Part shown: positions 13,504 to 32,497 of the stretch, piece by piece | Layout of the letters: every line of letters begins with the position of its first letter | Numbering within the stretch: position 1 is the stretch's first letter | NCBI GenBank assembly: GCA_016946835.1 | Contig: JACVTC010000010.1 | Location: 371,001-435,000, forward strand | From: Neocallimastix lanati (nom. inval.) | Taxonomy: Eukaryota > Neocallimastigomycota > Neocallimastigomycetes > Neocallimastigales > Neocallimastigaceae | Direction: 5' to 3' | DNA length: 64,000 nucleotides | Program-made: the position numbers and the translations under genes | Notes under the pieces: generated by a model | What the model was told of the DNA's origin: nothing | The model's input: the letters and a program-made list of their open reading frames with translations, nothing else | The model's database searches: none

Positions 13504-14435
13504 AACAACAAATAATAATAATAATAAAAACCAAAAATTAAAATAAAAATTAATATTTACAAATTAAAAAAAAAAAATAATAATAATAATTAAAAGTAAT
13601 AATTATATAGCTATATATATATATTTTTTTTTGTGTCATGTTATTTTATATATAATTTTTTTTTTTTTTAATTATTGAATCTGATATATTAAGTCAATTT
13701 CATATTAATTAATATTATTAATTCTTTTATACATTATATTAAAAAAAAAAAAAAGAAATCTTTTAAATTTCAGTTAAATAAACAAATAAATAATTAATTA
13801 ATTAATTTATTAATTAATAATAATAGTAATAGTTTAAAAGTATATATAAAAATAAAAATAAACTTGTGTAATATATATATATATAAAAAAAAAAAATTAA
13901 AAATTTTAATTTTTTTTTTTTAACTTTATTTTATTATATTATATTATATTATTATTATTATTTTATTTTTTTTTTTATTTTTTTTTTTTTTTATTTTTTA
14001 AATATTAATTTAATAATTTGTTCGCTAGATTCTTTATTTTTATAAAATTTTATATCTATCTATCTCTATATATATTTTATTTTATATCATCTAAAAAAAA
14101 AAAAAATACGAAAGAATAAAATAATAAATATTTTTATATATATATATTTATTTTTTAAAAATAAAAACTAAATACTGTGTATATTAAATAATATTAAATG
14201 AGAAATATAAATTAAAATTTTAAATACTAAAAAAATAAATAATTAAATAAATAAATGGATGAATAAATGAATAAATAATAATAAAAAAAAAATTTTTTTT
14301 TTTTTTTTTTGATCTTTAATTAATAGTTTATTATTATTTTTTTTTTAAAAAAAATCTTTAAGGAATTTAAATTAATCTTTTATATTGTATTTTTTTTTTT
14401 TTTTTTTTTTTATTTATTTATATAGAATATAGAAT
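13190..14435. other. Convergent intergenic region (beta-adaptin / BMS1 3' ends)
   Basis: The two flanking genes end towards each other here. The region contains (TAA)n at about 13281-13350, a long A run near 13467-13500, T runs near 14290-14310 and 14393-14412, and otherwise A/T sequence with no coding signal. Confidence 0.6.
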
Positions 14436-15367
14436 TTAATGTCTTTTCTTATAATGTCCTGTATCACCAGCTTCTTCTCTAGCTCTCTTTTTACCTTCTG
14501 CTCGATAGATTTCCTTACGTTTCTTGGTTTGCTTTTCTTCTCTAATCTTTTCTTCCTTTGCTTGTTTCTTCAAGTAGATTTCTCTACGTTCTTGAGTTTT
14601 CAATTTTCTTTTCTTATCCTTCTCATGCTTTAACGTATTAATTTGTTGCATTAAACGATAAATCTTTTTTTCTTTTGGTTCTAAAACAACCGCACGTCTT
14701 GCCATTAATGAAGGTTTCTTTTGTTTCTTTAATACCTTTGGTTTAGAAGCAAATGGTAACTCTTGTTGAAGAGCCTTTGGTATCTTTAATGGATTAAAAC
14801 GACGAGTTGGTCTTACAATTTCCTATAATAATAATAATTATAATTAAATAAAAAAATAAAAAATAAAAAATAAAAAATAAATAAAGAAAATAAGTTAAAA
14901 AAGAAAAAATATTTTATTAAAAAATATATATATTAATATTTTTAATTATATAAAAAAAAATTTTTTTTTTTTTATTTTTTCTTAAAAAGCAAATTATATA
15001 TATATATATATATAAAAATTAAAAATTATAATAACAATAATAAATATAAAATATTATATATATATATATTTTCTTTATTTATTTATTTTCTTTATTTTTT
15101 TTTTTTTTTTTTTTTATTTATTTATTTTTTAAACATTATTTATTAAATTATTTTAATTAACTCACCTTATAGGATGAATCAGGATTCATTGGAATAGGTA
15201 ATTTATTTAATCTTCTAATTTCTGATACGGTCTTCATTCCTTGCCATGAAGTCTTTTCTGATAATAACAACGATGTTACTGGATTATAGAATTTCTTTGG
15301 TTTTACAGGATACCATGCTCTCAGGAAAACAATATCTATAAATATAAATATAAATATATATAAGTAA

Positions 15368-15412
<45 letters not shown>

Positions 15413-15449
15413 AAAAGAAAAAGAAAAAGAAAAATATTAGAAAAATAAA

Positions 15450-15481
<32 letters not shown>

Positions 15482-17888
15482 ACATTTTACAGATATATAT
15501 ACATATATATAATTAATAATTAAACAAAAATTTATATATTAAAAATGATAATTACCACTCATCAATATCTTATCTTCAAATGTGGCACGGAATGCACCAT
15601 CTGGTTTCTTTAAAAAAAAAAGAAAAAAAAAAAAAAAAAAAAATAATTATAAGTAAATAATTAATATATATATATTTATATATTAATATATATATTTATA
15701 TATTTTATATATAATTATTACTAACTGGTAAATATTTTTTAATTTGACCACGGATACCACTAACTGTTCTAATGGCTACACCTTCAAATTTTGCAACTTC
15801 AAGAGATGAATTAAACATATCTCTGATGAAGGCTGTATTTTTGAAAATCTTAAATGGAGTACCTGTAAGTTTTAATTTTTTCACAATTTCTGTGGATTGA
15901 TTAATATCTAATACAACACCAGTAGCAGCAATACGGAAGGCTTGTGTTGTTTCCGTCATACTTCTAAAGGCACAAAAACCTGTATTTGGTTGAGTTATTG
16001 GACCATAAAATTGTGCCAAACAGTGCATATGTTCTGGGGTGTATTTAAGCATTCTATTTCTAGTACCATCAATATTTAAGGAATATATCGGTATAGATTG
16101 GAATCTTCTCCAACCTAATGAAAAGATTAATGGATCATTAGTTTTTAATACCTTTTGATGCCATCTATGTCTTTTAATTCTTACCTATAATAAATAAGTA
16201 AATAAATAAAAAGAAAAAAAAAAATAATATCATAAAAATTATTATAATAAAATAAAAAAAAAAAAAAAAAAAAATTAATATATATATATATTTTTATTTA
16301 AATTTTTTAAATTTATAAAAAATATTGTATAGATGATGTATATATGTTAGATATAAATACAAATAAAGATATAGATATAGATATAGATATATTTAAATAT
16401 ATAAATATATATAGTCATATATAGATTTATATCTTTATATATATATATATATATATATATTTAAATTCTTAATGTATATATGTCTTACTTGCATAAATCC
16501 AAATGCTTCTTCTGTTGAAAGAAGACCACCTACAATAACTGGATAAGCTGGATCAAAATGTTCAATAAATTCACATGGTAAATTCTTAATTAAAATACGA
16601 ACATATTGACCTGGACGATAACCTTCAATTTTAGCTCTTGTTTCCGGATCATCTTCTTCAAATTCAGCTCTATTTAATTCTAATTGTTTATTTATACCAC
16701 TCTTAATTTCTTCATAGAAATTATCATTTTCTTCTTCTTCTCCATCATATTCTGCATCAAATTTTTTCTTTAATTCTTCTTTCTTTTTAGCTAATCTTTC
16801 TTCTTCTGTTAAACCATCATCACCGACTTCATTTTCGTTATTTTCATCATCATCATTATTATTATCTTCAGCCTTAACAACTTCACCTGTTTCCAAATCT
16901 TCAAAATCACCATATACTTCATCTTCTTCTCCATCACCATTGCCATTATTATTTTTATTATTACCATCACCAGTAATGAAACGATATCTTAATGATTCAA
17001 TGGTTTCTTCATCTGACCAATCTTCTAAATCATCATTTAATAAAATTAATTTAGAGGTATCCATTGTATCAGTACTAACTCTTTTTTGAGGTTTAACTTT
17101 TACAAATAATTCATCATCATCATTATTTTCTTCTTCAGATTCTTCTGATTCTTCTGAATCAGAACCATCATATACTATTTGCATTAAATTCTTCTTTCTT
17201 TTAACATCTTTGAAATTAGCAGCAGCTCTTTCTGCCATACCTATCTTCCAATTTAATTCACCATTTTCATCATCATCATCATCAACATCGAATTCACTAT
17301 CACTTTCAGCAAATGCAATTTCTTCATCATTTTGTTCTTCATTATCATATTTATCAAATGCTCTTCTTCTTTTTCTTTTGATTTCATCTGCATCTTTCTT
17401 TGCTTCGCCATCATCATCATCTTCTTCTTCTTCATCTTCATCATCATCATCATCTTCTTCTTCTTCTTCTTCATCATCATCATCTTCTTCCATTTCATCA
17501 TCATCTTCATCATCTTCATCATCTTCATCTTCATTATCATCATTATTTTCATCACCAAAAACAGCTTTTCTACGAACATTACCATTTTCATCAACTTCTT
17601 CTGTATATGAAACTTCTTTTCCTGAAATAGTTTTAAGATCAGTAGCTTTTAACGGTGCTGAATTTTTAAATAATTGAAGTTCACTTTTTTCAATTTTATC
17701 AGCTAACGTATCTTGAGCATCTTGAAGATTAATAACAAGTTTTTCACCTTCGGTTTTTTCTTCGTCTAATAATATATATGTCAAAATAATATAAAATAAT
17801 AAAAAAAAATAAAAAATAAAAAATAAAAAATAAATAAAAAAATATGATTTTTATTAATAAATATTATTAAAATATCAATATTAATTAT

Positions 17889-17927
<39 letters not shown>

Positions 17928-18255
17928 TATTTATTTATTTATTTATTTTACCATTATTGTCTTTATTAAAGTTTCCTGTTACATTAATATATACAGCATC
18001 TTTATCATATAAAATACCACCAACGTCTGACATTGGGGCATATATTAATTTTTGTTTATCATTTAATGATTTTTTTACTTTATCTGGAAGTGGGCATGGA
18101 TCTGGTAATAAACTTATATCTGATATCCAATGATCACCAGAACCTGGTATATGAACCTTATTATGATAATTAATTAAATTAAATTTATTGATAGTAATTT
18201 AAAAATTAATTTTACATTTGAATTATTGATATTTTTTTTTTATTAATTATAAACA

Positions 18256-18286
<31 letters not shown>

Positions 18287-19777
18287 TATTATATATAATA
18301 TAATTAGAATTTTAATAAATTTAAATATATAATATATATAATAATAGTAATGATAATAATAACAATATTAACTATAATAATAGTAATTTATATATATATA
18401 TATATATATTATATTACCTTCATATTTGGTTTTAAATTTGTACCCCTCATATAACCATAAAGAGTTACATCTCTATCACATTTTGGATTTTTATGAATAA
18501 GTTCTGGATCAGTTAAATCTTCAGCTCTATCACATAAAACGTATGGATGTGTATTTCTCCAAATTAAAGGTCTAAATTTCATAACTGAAATAAAACGAGA
18601 TAAATTCATAACTTCATTTTTAGGATATTTTCCATTAATAATACCAGAAAGGTAAAAAAGTTTAGCTCCTTGATAAATTTCAGTCCAGAAACGATGCTTT
18701 AATTGCTTCTTAGTATTTCTTAATTTTTTATTATTCTTAAATTTATCTAAATGAGTTAATACTCCCATAATTTTCGGAAAACCATGAACTTGAAGAATAT
18801 TTAAAAATTCGAACGTTTCCATTTCAAAACCAAAATCTGCATCAATTAATAATAAAACTAAATCTGCAATTTTTGCTATATCAATCATTGAATTTATATC
18901 ATTTGCACATTCCATAAATGTTAGTCTCTTCTTTTTACCTAAATGAAATGAATAATGTTAAATATTTATAAAGATAATAAATATAAAGAATAAAAAAAAA
19001 AAATGAAAAAAAAAAAAAATATATATAAAATAAAATAAAATAAATTATTTATTTAGTGAATAATATTATATATTTACATCTTTTTTTAATTTTTATTTAT
19101 TTTTTTTAACAATATTTATATAAATATATATATTATTATTATTATTTTATTTTAAAATTACCTGAAACAACAGTAATTGGTCCTTTAATTTCATTTAAAT
19201 TATATTTGGTATATCTCTTAACTAATGAACGAATTAATGTTGTTTTACCACACTTTTTATTTAATATATATTATAATGTTACATTATTATATGATATTAA
19301 TAAATTAAATTTTACTTTGTTTAAAATTACTTTTTTTTTTTTTTAATTAAAAATTAAATAATATAATTATCAACTTACACCAGGTGGGCCAACAACAGCA
19401 ACCATTGTTGGTGGTGCTTCATCAGGAGTTCTATCCACTAAAGGAACATGTAATCTTTTTTGTTCAATATCAGCATTTCTCATTGCATTTTTAAAAGCTT
19501 TAACACCAGAATTTAAAGCAAATGCCTGTATAGTTCATATAAACCAATTATAATTAAAATATTAATAATTAATTAATAATATAAATTAACATGATTTTAA
19601 AATTTTGATTTCTAAATTATATATTAAATACATTGAAATTTTTTATAAAATATAAAATTATTATATTATTTAAAAATGATAATTTTCAATAAATATTAAT
19701 ATTTTGTTTAATAAATATATGTATATATTAATATTGATTAATATTATTTTATATAGAAAACTGCTTTCATTTTATTA

Positions 19778-19827
<50 letters not shown>

Positions 19828-20186
19828 CTTTGGAAATTTTAATTATTATTTAAATTTGAATTTTATTTCAATTAAATTAAAGAACTAAATGAAAATTTAA
19901 TAGCATCTTTCTCTACTAGTTGAAGTTTTCTTAATATTTTATAGAATAAATAAATTTTAAATTCTTATAAAATTCAATTGGTAATTTAATTTATAATTTA
20001 TTTTGAGTGATATGTATTATTTAAAATTGAGGTAAAATGTATATATATATTAAAATAAAAAAAAAAAAAAAAAAAAAAAGTATTTATAACCTTTGGATTA
20101 TTTTTTTCACTATTCTTTCTCTGCTTTTTTTCAGCCTTTGGTCCGGCTTGTTTAGCTCTATGTGGTTTTCTTTGTTGTTCCTCCAT
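14436..20186 (-). CDS. BMS1: BMS1, GTPase of 40S ribosomal subunit assembly
   Basis: Nucleolar GTPase that acts with Rcl1 and U3 snoRNP in early 18S rRNA processing. Ten exons, sense order: 20186-20091, 19525-19379, 19252-19162, 18938-18418, 18156-17952, 17765-16489, 16184-15726, 15607-15556, 15335-15166, 14822-14436; phases agree, giving 1134 residues, close to the usual 1150-1280. The N terminus is the family-type basic [13 protein letters not shown]. The P loop GPPGCGKT (78-85) is split by intron 2. [24 protein letters not shown] and THLDKF (G4-like) follow. Exon 6 (about residues 354-779) is dominated by Asp/Glu tracts with SDSE and KRKRRR patches. The remainder is the conserved C-terminal domain ([38 protein letters not shown]) ending in a basic tail (GHYKKRH). 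The start is the first ATG of an exon matching the Bms1 N terminus. Confidence 0.95.
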
Positions 20187-21152
20187 TATTAATTATAATT
20201 TGATTTAAAAGAAAATGAAAACAAAATCAAAATACTTCAGAAATGAATTTTTGAAATTTGAATTTTATTATTGAAAAATTCAAATTATCAATGTAAAATA
20301 ATTTATAAAAAATATTTATAAATATAAATATTGAAAAATTAAATTAAATATAATAGAAATATTAGAGTATATATATATTATACAAATGTTTTAATTTAGA
20401 TTTATTCTATTATATATTTTTTTTAAATATATATATTTTAAAAAAAAATTATTCTAAAACATTTTATAAAAAAAAAAAAAAAAAAATTAAAAATTCCATA
20501 TATCAAAATTAATAATTTAAATATAAATTTATTATATATATTAATACTAATAGTACATATATAATAAATCTTTATTTTTGCCAATCAAATTAAATAAAAG
20601 GTTTTTAACTCTTTTATTTTCTGTAATTATGGCTTTAAATTTAAATATTAATTATAATAAAATACTTTTTTATTATTAAATTAAATTTTGAATAAGGCTT
20701 TAGAATTAAATGTTAATATCTTTATAGTATTACATGCGCCATATTATTTTTGTTTTTTGTTTTTTGTTTTTTGTTTTTAGTTATTTTTTTTTATTAATAT
20801 AGGTTAAAAAAAAATGTTTTATAATAAAATGATAATTAAGTATAAATTTTAATTATATTAATTACAATTTAATTATTTAATGTTTTATATATATAAAATA
20901 ATTATATATATATATATAATTATATTAATAAAATTTGAAAAAAAAAAATAGATAAGTACGGAAAATCTTCAAAATGAAAAAGAAATTATTCTTTGTTTTT
21001 TATTTTTTATTTAAAATATAAAAAGCAATAAATAAAAGTCAAAAATTTATAATAAATAAAATTTTATAAAGAAAAAATTAATTTTATTGTAAAGTTTTTT
21101 TTTTTTTAATTAATAAATATTTTATTAACATTTTAATAATTTTCAGTGGAAA
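20187..21152. other. Divergent intergenic region, BMS1 and PPE1 5' ends
   Basis: These 966 bases separate two genes transcribed outwards and must hold both promoters. The sequence is A/T throughout, with a short direct repeat of TTTTTTGTTT near 20750-20778. No recognisable TATA, GC box or other site stands out from background. Confidence 0.5.
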
Positions 21153-21462
21153 ATGGAACAATTACACCAAAACTTTTTAAAAAAATCACAAGAATTCGCT
21201 ATACCTGATAGTGTTCCAAAGTAAATATTAAATAAAGTATTTTTAAATGTTAAAATTTTTATTATATTTATAGCATTTCAAATGAAAAAATAAATAAACA
21301 AGGAAAATTAAATTACTAATTAATATTAAAAAAAAAAAAAACATTAAAATTCAATTGTTTATATTATCAATATGTTAAGTTCAATAAAAAAATAAAAATA
21401 AAAATTCTTTATTATTTATTCAAAATAAATAAAAAAAATAATTACAGCATTTAATTTAAAAA

Positions 21463-21493
<31 letters not shown>

Positions 21494-21854
21494 CGGAAAT
21501 AAAATAACAATTATTATTTTATTATATTTTATTATAAAAAAAAAAAAAAATTAATTATAAAATAAAGTCTCTACTATGATAATATATATTCTTTTATTGA
21601 TATTCTTATTATAAAATTTAAAAATGTAAAATACATATAGATCTAGCTCTGAAAGTCTTTTCGAACCAACTTCACCAGATAAATTTTTTGACAAAGTTCA
21701 GGATTTAAAAATTGAAGGAACAGAAGATATATCCTTTTGTTACTCAATATAAATTTCTTTAAATTTCTTTATTAACATTACATTTTACAAATTAATTTAT
21801 TTATATTATAAAAATAAAATATTGAATTAAATGACATATTGTATTTTTTTTTAA

Positions 21855-21901
<47 letters not shown>

Positions 21902-22616
21902 GTTTTATATTATTTAATGAAGAATAATCTTTTTTTGTAATTAAGTTTAATAAAATCAATTAAAGTATTAATAATCTAAATTATTGAATTGACATTAAAG
22001 TTATAAAGATTAATTACAAATATATAATAAAAATATTATATCCTTAATTTAGTTTTTCTTTTTTTTTTTTTTTTTTTTTTTTTGGTTATTTTTCTTGATA
22101 TATACAGCTTTAGAATTTATCAAATTAATCCAGAAGAAAAGAAAACTGTCTTTGTTTTCCATCACGGAGCAGGTCTCTCCGGTCTTTCTTATGCTTTATT
22201 AGCTGAGTATTTAAAGAAATTAAATAACAATCAATGTGGTATATTATGTTATGACTGTCGTGGTCATGGTAAATATTAATATTGAATTTATATATAAATA
22301 ATGAATAATAAATAATTAGTATTATTTAGCATTATTTATATATATATATTTAAAAAAAAAAAAAAAAAAAAAAAAAATACTTTACAATAATAATTATTAA
22401 TATAAAAAATTAATGAATTTATTTCTTTGAACAACTTTAATTACAATAATCAATATATTAAAGGTAAAACTTTTACTTCTAATGACGAAGATCTTTCCCT
22501 CGAAACTCTTAGTCAAGATTTAGTCAATATTTGTACAGCTTTATATCCTGATCCAACTACTGAATTTATTCTTGTTGGACACAGGTATATTATCATCATT
22601 GTTATTTTTTTTATTT

Positions 22617-22657
<41 letters not shown>

Positions 22658-23681
22658 TTATAATTTAAATACTTATAATTTAATTAATTAATTTCTTGGA
22701 ATATATAATAGTTTAGGTGGTGCTGTTGTTGCTAATGTTGCTTCTAAGCAAATGTTAAAAAAAATATTTGGTTTAATTGTTATTGATGTTGTTGAAGGCA
22801 CTGCTTTAGAATCTTTAGTTCATATGCAAACTGTTTTAATGGGTAGACCAGCTTCTTTTAAGAGTGAAGCTGAAGCTATTAAATGGAGGTATAAAAAAAA
22901 TTTAAAATTGATTAATATATAATGTATTCATTTATTAAAATTATTTATATTACTGTTGTATATATAGTATTGCATCTCATACCATTAGAAACATTGAATC
23001 TGCAAAAATTTCTGTTCCATCTCAAATAACTAAAATTAAAGGAAAAACAGGTGAAAGATATATTTGGAGAACAAATCTTAGTGCCTCAGAAAAATACTGG
23101 GAAGGTAATTAAAGTTATGAATAAATATTTATATTATTAATTTTTTTTTTTTTTATTTATTTATTTCTCTATCTATTTAATCCTTTTTTATATATATTTT
23201 TTAATTTTCTATAATTATTTATAATTAATTATATTGAAAATATAAAATATAAAAGAATGGTACCAAGGTTTATCAGAAAAATTCCTTTCAACTAGAGCTC
23301 CAAAATTATTAATTATTGCTAGTAAGAATTTAACAATAATATAATATAAAAGGAAGAAAAAACAAAAAAATAAAAAAAAAAAAAAATCTAAAAATAATAC
23401 TAATTTATTATATAAATATTAAATTTAAAAAAAAAAAAAAAAAATAAAATAAAATAAAATAAGGTCCCGATAGATTAGATAAACCATTAACTATTGGCCA
23501 AATGCAAGGTAAATTTCAAATGGAAATTTTCCCAGAATGTGGACATTTAATGAACGAAGATGCACCAGAAAAACTTGCTGTTGCATTGAATGAATTTTTC
23601 AAACGTAATAAGGTATTTATTCCAAAAAGATTTGTTATTCCATTAAGACCTACTGAACATGCTACAGCCCCAAAGAAATAA
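21153..23681 (+). CDS. PPE1: Protein phosphatase methylesterase 1 (PP2A demethylase)
   Basis: Alpha/beta hydrolase that removes the C-terminal methyl ester from PP2A catalytic subunit. Eight exons: 21153-21220, 21641-21728, 22106-22268, 22464-22584, 22712-22888, 22968-23104, 23256-23321, 23464-23681; 345 residues, slightly short of human PME-1 (386) and yeast Ppe1 (400). The catalytic triad is readable: nucleophile Ser147 in GHSLGG, Asp172 in VIDVVEGTA, and His301 in PECGHLMNED; the Ser-to-Asp spacing of 25 equals that in human PME-1. HHGAG supplies the oxyanion region, and DRLDK-LTIGQMQGKFQME is strongly family-like. Exons 2 and 3 can only be joined in frame through an AT-AC intron (21729-22105); every GT donor available in exon 2 breaks the frame or meets a stop. 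The gene shares its upstream region with BMS1. Confidence 0.94.
21729..22105 (+). other. Candidate U12-type AT-AC intron in PPE1
   Basis: The intron begins ATATCCTTTT, which matches the minor-spliceosome 5' splice site (ATATCCTTT), and ends TATAC before AGCTTT. Joining GAT to AGC gives Glu-Asp-Ser-Phe-Arg-Ile-Tyr, matching the D-T/S-F-R-V-Y of PME-1. Two branch-site candidates exist: TCCTTAAT at 22041-22048, a perfect core match but about 58 bases from the 3' end because of a T tract, and TTTCTTGAT at 22091-22099, only 7 bases from the end. If the intron ended at the following AG instead, the next codons would be CTT TAG, a stop. Confidence 0.8.
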
Positions 23682-23736
23682 ACGATCTTTTTTTTTTTTT
23701 TTTAATATTTATTTATTTATTTTTAAATAATAGCAA

Positions 23737-23789
<53 letters not shown>

Positions 23790-24168
23790 TAATAATAATT
23801 ATAATCATAATCATAATCATAATAACAAAAAAATAGTTTTTTGAAATTAATGTTATAAATAGTTTAATATTATAAAAATGAAAAAAAAAAAAAAAAATAA
23901 TAATAATAATAATAATAAAAATAAAAATAAAAATAAAATTATATTCAATTAAAAAAATATGAAAATAAAAAAATAAATAAAATAGATGTATTTAAAAAAT
24001 TACAAAAAAAGTAAAAATTACAATATATATATATAATATCTGTAAATTAAAATAAATAAATAAAAATAAGATTATTAAATAATTATTAAAATGATTAAAA
24101 AAAAAAAAAATGGAGAAATTTTATTTGAATAAAATTCCATTGACAGTATTTATTATGACCTTTTAATT

Positions 24169-24214
<46 letters not shown>

Positions 24215-24343
24215 TTCACTTATTTAAACTATATACATAATATAAAAATTTTAATAAAACAAAATAAATTTATATATATGCATATATAATATATATAAAT
24301 AAACATAATAATTCCTTTTTTAATATAATTTTATTTTTAAATA

Positions 24344-24377
<34 letters not shown>

Positions 24378-24576
24378 TAAATATATATATATATTATTAA
24401 CACTAATTATTTTATTTATTATTAATTATAATTTATATAAGTTTTTTTTTTTTTATAAAAGATTTTTTCTTAATAATTATTTCTTTTATTTAGATTTTTA
24501 TTATTCTAAGGATGAAATTGTTTAAATTATAAAAATAATATTTAAACAATAATCATTGATTTTTTGAAGAGTGTTA

Positions 24577-24607
<31 letters not shown>

Positions 24608-24806
24608 TATCCCCTTTTAATAAAATTATATAAGTAAGAGATTAAAAATTTTATTATTAAAATTATTTTTATTATTATTTATTATTATTATCATTTTAAA
24701 ATTATATTTATTTTGAATAAAGATTTTCCATGGACAATAATGAATAATAAATTTTATCCTTTATTTGTAAATTAATTAACAAAAAAAAATATATATATAT
24801 ATTTGT
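23682..24806. other. Convergent intergenic region with AT repeats
   Basis: This separates the 3' ends of PPE1 and the TFIIS-N gene. It contains (TAA)n near 23740-23790, an (ATTT)n run near 24170-24210 and T runs near 24350-24375 and 24593-24608. No coding signal is seen. Confidence 0.6.
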
Positions 24807-30007
<5,201 letters not shown>

Positions 30008-31160
30008 AAATAATTAAGATGATTAAAAGTGAAGAAATATTTAAATCACATTCTATTAATGAAAAATTTTTTAAAGACATATTTTCCTATTACTCATATT
30101 CTCTTTAAAATATTAACAATTACTAGTAACATTATTATAGACAATTAAATAAATGGATTAACGTTACAATGTTAAGAGAAAGGAAGATTAAGAACTACTG
30201 AAAGGATTAAAAGATACCGAAAAAAAAGTTTTTAAAATATTTAAACATATTTCTAAATAGACTAGTCTTTAATATAAAGCAATTATAGAAAGAAATAAAG
30301 AAAATTAAGTATTCATAACTCCAATGAAAATGTTGATAAGATGATTATGTTGTTCTAGCATTAAACTCAATGATAATGGAAGAATTTTTACAAACAAAAG
30401 TGAAAATATAACAAATCTTTCTAATTATTGCCATAAAATAATTTTAGCATTATAGATAATAAATCATTTTATAAAATATTTTTATATAATAAAATTGAAG
30501 AATATTAATGAAAAACTAACAGAACGATTCAATAAAGAGAGAAATATTAGAATATGTTGTACAATTGAATTAGATCAATTTAATAATATTATTAATAATA
30601 AATCTTCACCATCTTTATTTTATTCTCTTCCTTTAGTCGGATCTGTATGTTATGAACATGCATAAATAATTAATAGTCCTGATTTTGAATATTTTTCTGA
30701 AAGACAATCCATTTTTCTTAATAATGATGATATTAATAAAAAAAATAATAATATAAAATCTGATTCTGGAATAAATGAAAGAATTGGAATAAGGAATTGA
30801 GCCTATATTTATGAATTATTATTTAATTCAGGACAATTTAAAATTATCTATTGGAATATGCTGAATAATAATGATAGCAGTTTTAAATATTATGGAATGT
30901 ATATATAAAATTATACTAGATGGTTCACATTACGAAATTAAGGCTGAAACATATAATAACCGTATATAATATATAAAAGTAAAAACCACAAAATATGAAT
31001 TGGGAAGGAACAAAATACCATTTTTTTCATAGTGGAAAGTAATTGAATATGAGGGAATTAACAGAACAACAAAATGAATATATATTATTTATTGTCTTTG
31101 ATGTACAATTAATGAAAGTATTTCTTATTGGAAATGAAGAAAACTGTCGAAGATAAATAA
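30008..31160 (+). pseudogene. Decayed protein-coding gene, family not recognised
   Basis: Codon-like sequence continues for about 1.1 kb with scattered stops and at least one frameshift. It opens with a possible start near 30019 (MIKSEEIFKSHSINEKFFKD, then stop). The best-preserved part, about 30525-30910, stays in one frame for some 125 codons with only two TAA/TGA stops and includes CCTIELDQF, SLFYSLPLVGSVCYEHA and FKIIYWNMLN. From about 30905 the continuity moves to another frame (LDGSHYEIKAETYNN, then KYELGRNKIPFF and WKVIEYEG). Composition is more balanced than in flanking DNA. I cannot name the family; it could be a host gene or a mobile-element gene. Confidence 0.5.
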
Positions 31161-31354
31161 TTGAAAATTATTATTATCTTAATTTTTTAACTTTTATTAT
31201 TATTATTTTTATTATATAAAATAACAAATAAAAAAAAATATATATATATATTTAAAATAAAAATAATAATAATAATAATAATAATAATAGCAGTAAATAA
31301 TTAATAATTAATAAAAATAATAAAAATCTTTCGATAAAAAAAAAAAAAAAAGTT

Positions 31355-31393
<39 letters not shown>

Positions 31394-31785
31394 GAAATAT
31401 ATATTATTAGTATTTTTTATATAATTAATATAAATATAAATATCATTTAAATATAATTAAATTGCTAAAAAATAAATTATTACAAGAATATTTTTTTTTA
31501 GTAGTATAGAAATATAAATATTTATGAATTGAAATTTTTAATTACTAAAATTAATTGTTTAGTTCAAATTTTAAATAAAAATATACGTTTATAAAAAAAA
31601 TATACATTTGATAAATTGATAAGTATCTTCATTTAAATGAAATATTAATAATTTTAATATCAATTAATTTTGTCTGAATATGTGAATATGAAATTAGTCT
31701 AAATAATTGTGTAATGATAAAGATTATTTAAATTATTATTCATGAAAACCAAATAATGTTTTATTTAAAATAATTACATTTTTAA

Positions 31786-32056
<271 letters not shown>

Positions 32057-32195
32057 TTTAAAATAAAATTGTCAAAAAAATAAATTAAAAGTATGAGAAA
32101 TTAGTGGTACAACTACTAATATTAGTGAATTTGTAATTATAAAATTAAAACTCTTTATTTTGTAAAAATAAAAAAAAAATATTAATATATAAATA

Positions 32196-32258
32196 TATAA
32201 ATAAATAAATAAATAAACAAACAAACAAATAAATAAATAAATAAACAAACAAACAAAC

Positions 32259-32288
<30 letters not shown>
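32196..32288. repeat. (AAAT/AAAC)n tetranucleotide array
   Basis: Tetranucleotide units with blocks of AAAC embedded in AAAT (two AAAC blocks of 3-4 units). It lies just beyond the 3' end of the secreted repeat protein gene. Confidence 0.9.
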
Positions 32289-32289
<1 letters not shown>

Positions 32290-32497
32290 GAATAAATTGA
32301 ATATTTATTTTCATATTATATTAAATTATATTAATTTATTATTATTTAAATTTTTATAAAATCTATTTTATCAAATAACAATTAAAAATAAAATTATTTA
32401 CATAATGTATTAATAAATAAAAATATTTTAGGTTTTATTAAGGTGTTTGATTTAATTTTGGATATAAGTACTATATTTTTTTTATATATTATTTAGA

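Noticed and set aside
17210-17677. Long Ser-rich frame on the plus strand
   Set aside because: It is the exact antisense of the Asp/Glu-rich exon 6 of BMS1 (GAT/GAA codons read as ATC/TTC in the complement) and has no splice or homology support. The His- and Ile-rich plus-strand frames and the Met/Lys-rich minus-strand frame in the same interval are equivalent shadows.
21721-21760. GT donor GTTACT at 21739 as the start of the second PPE1 intron
   Set aside because: It would leave phase 1, and joining to the CTTTAG acceptor exon moves out of the conserved PME-1 frame, while phase-2 GT sites do not exist before the in-frame TAA.
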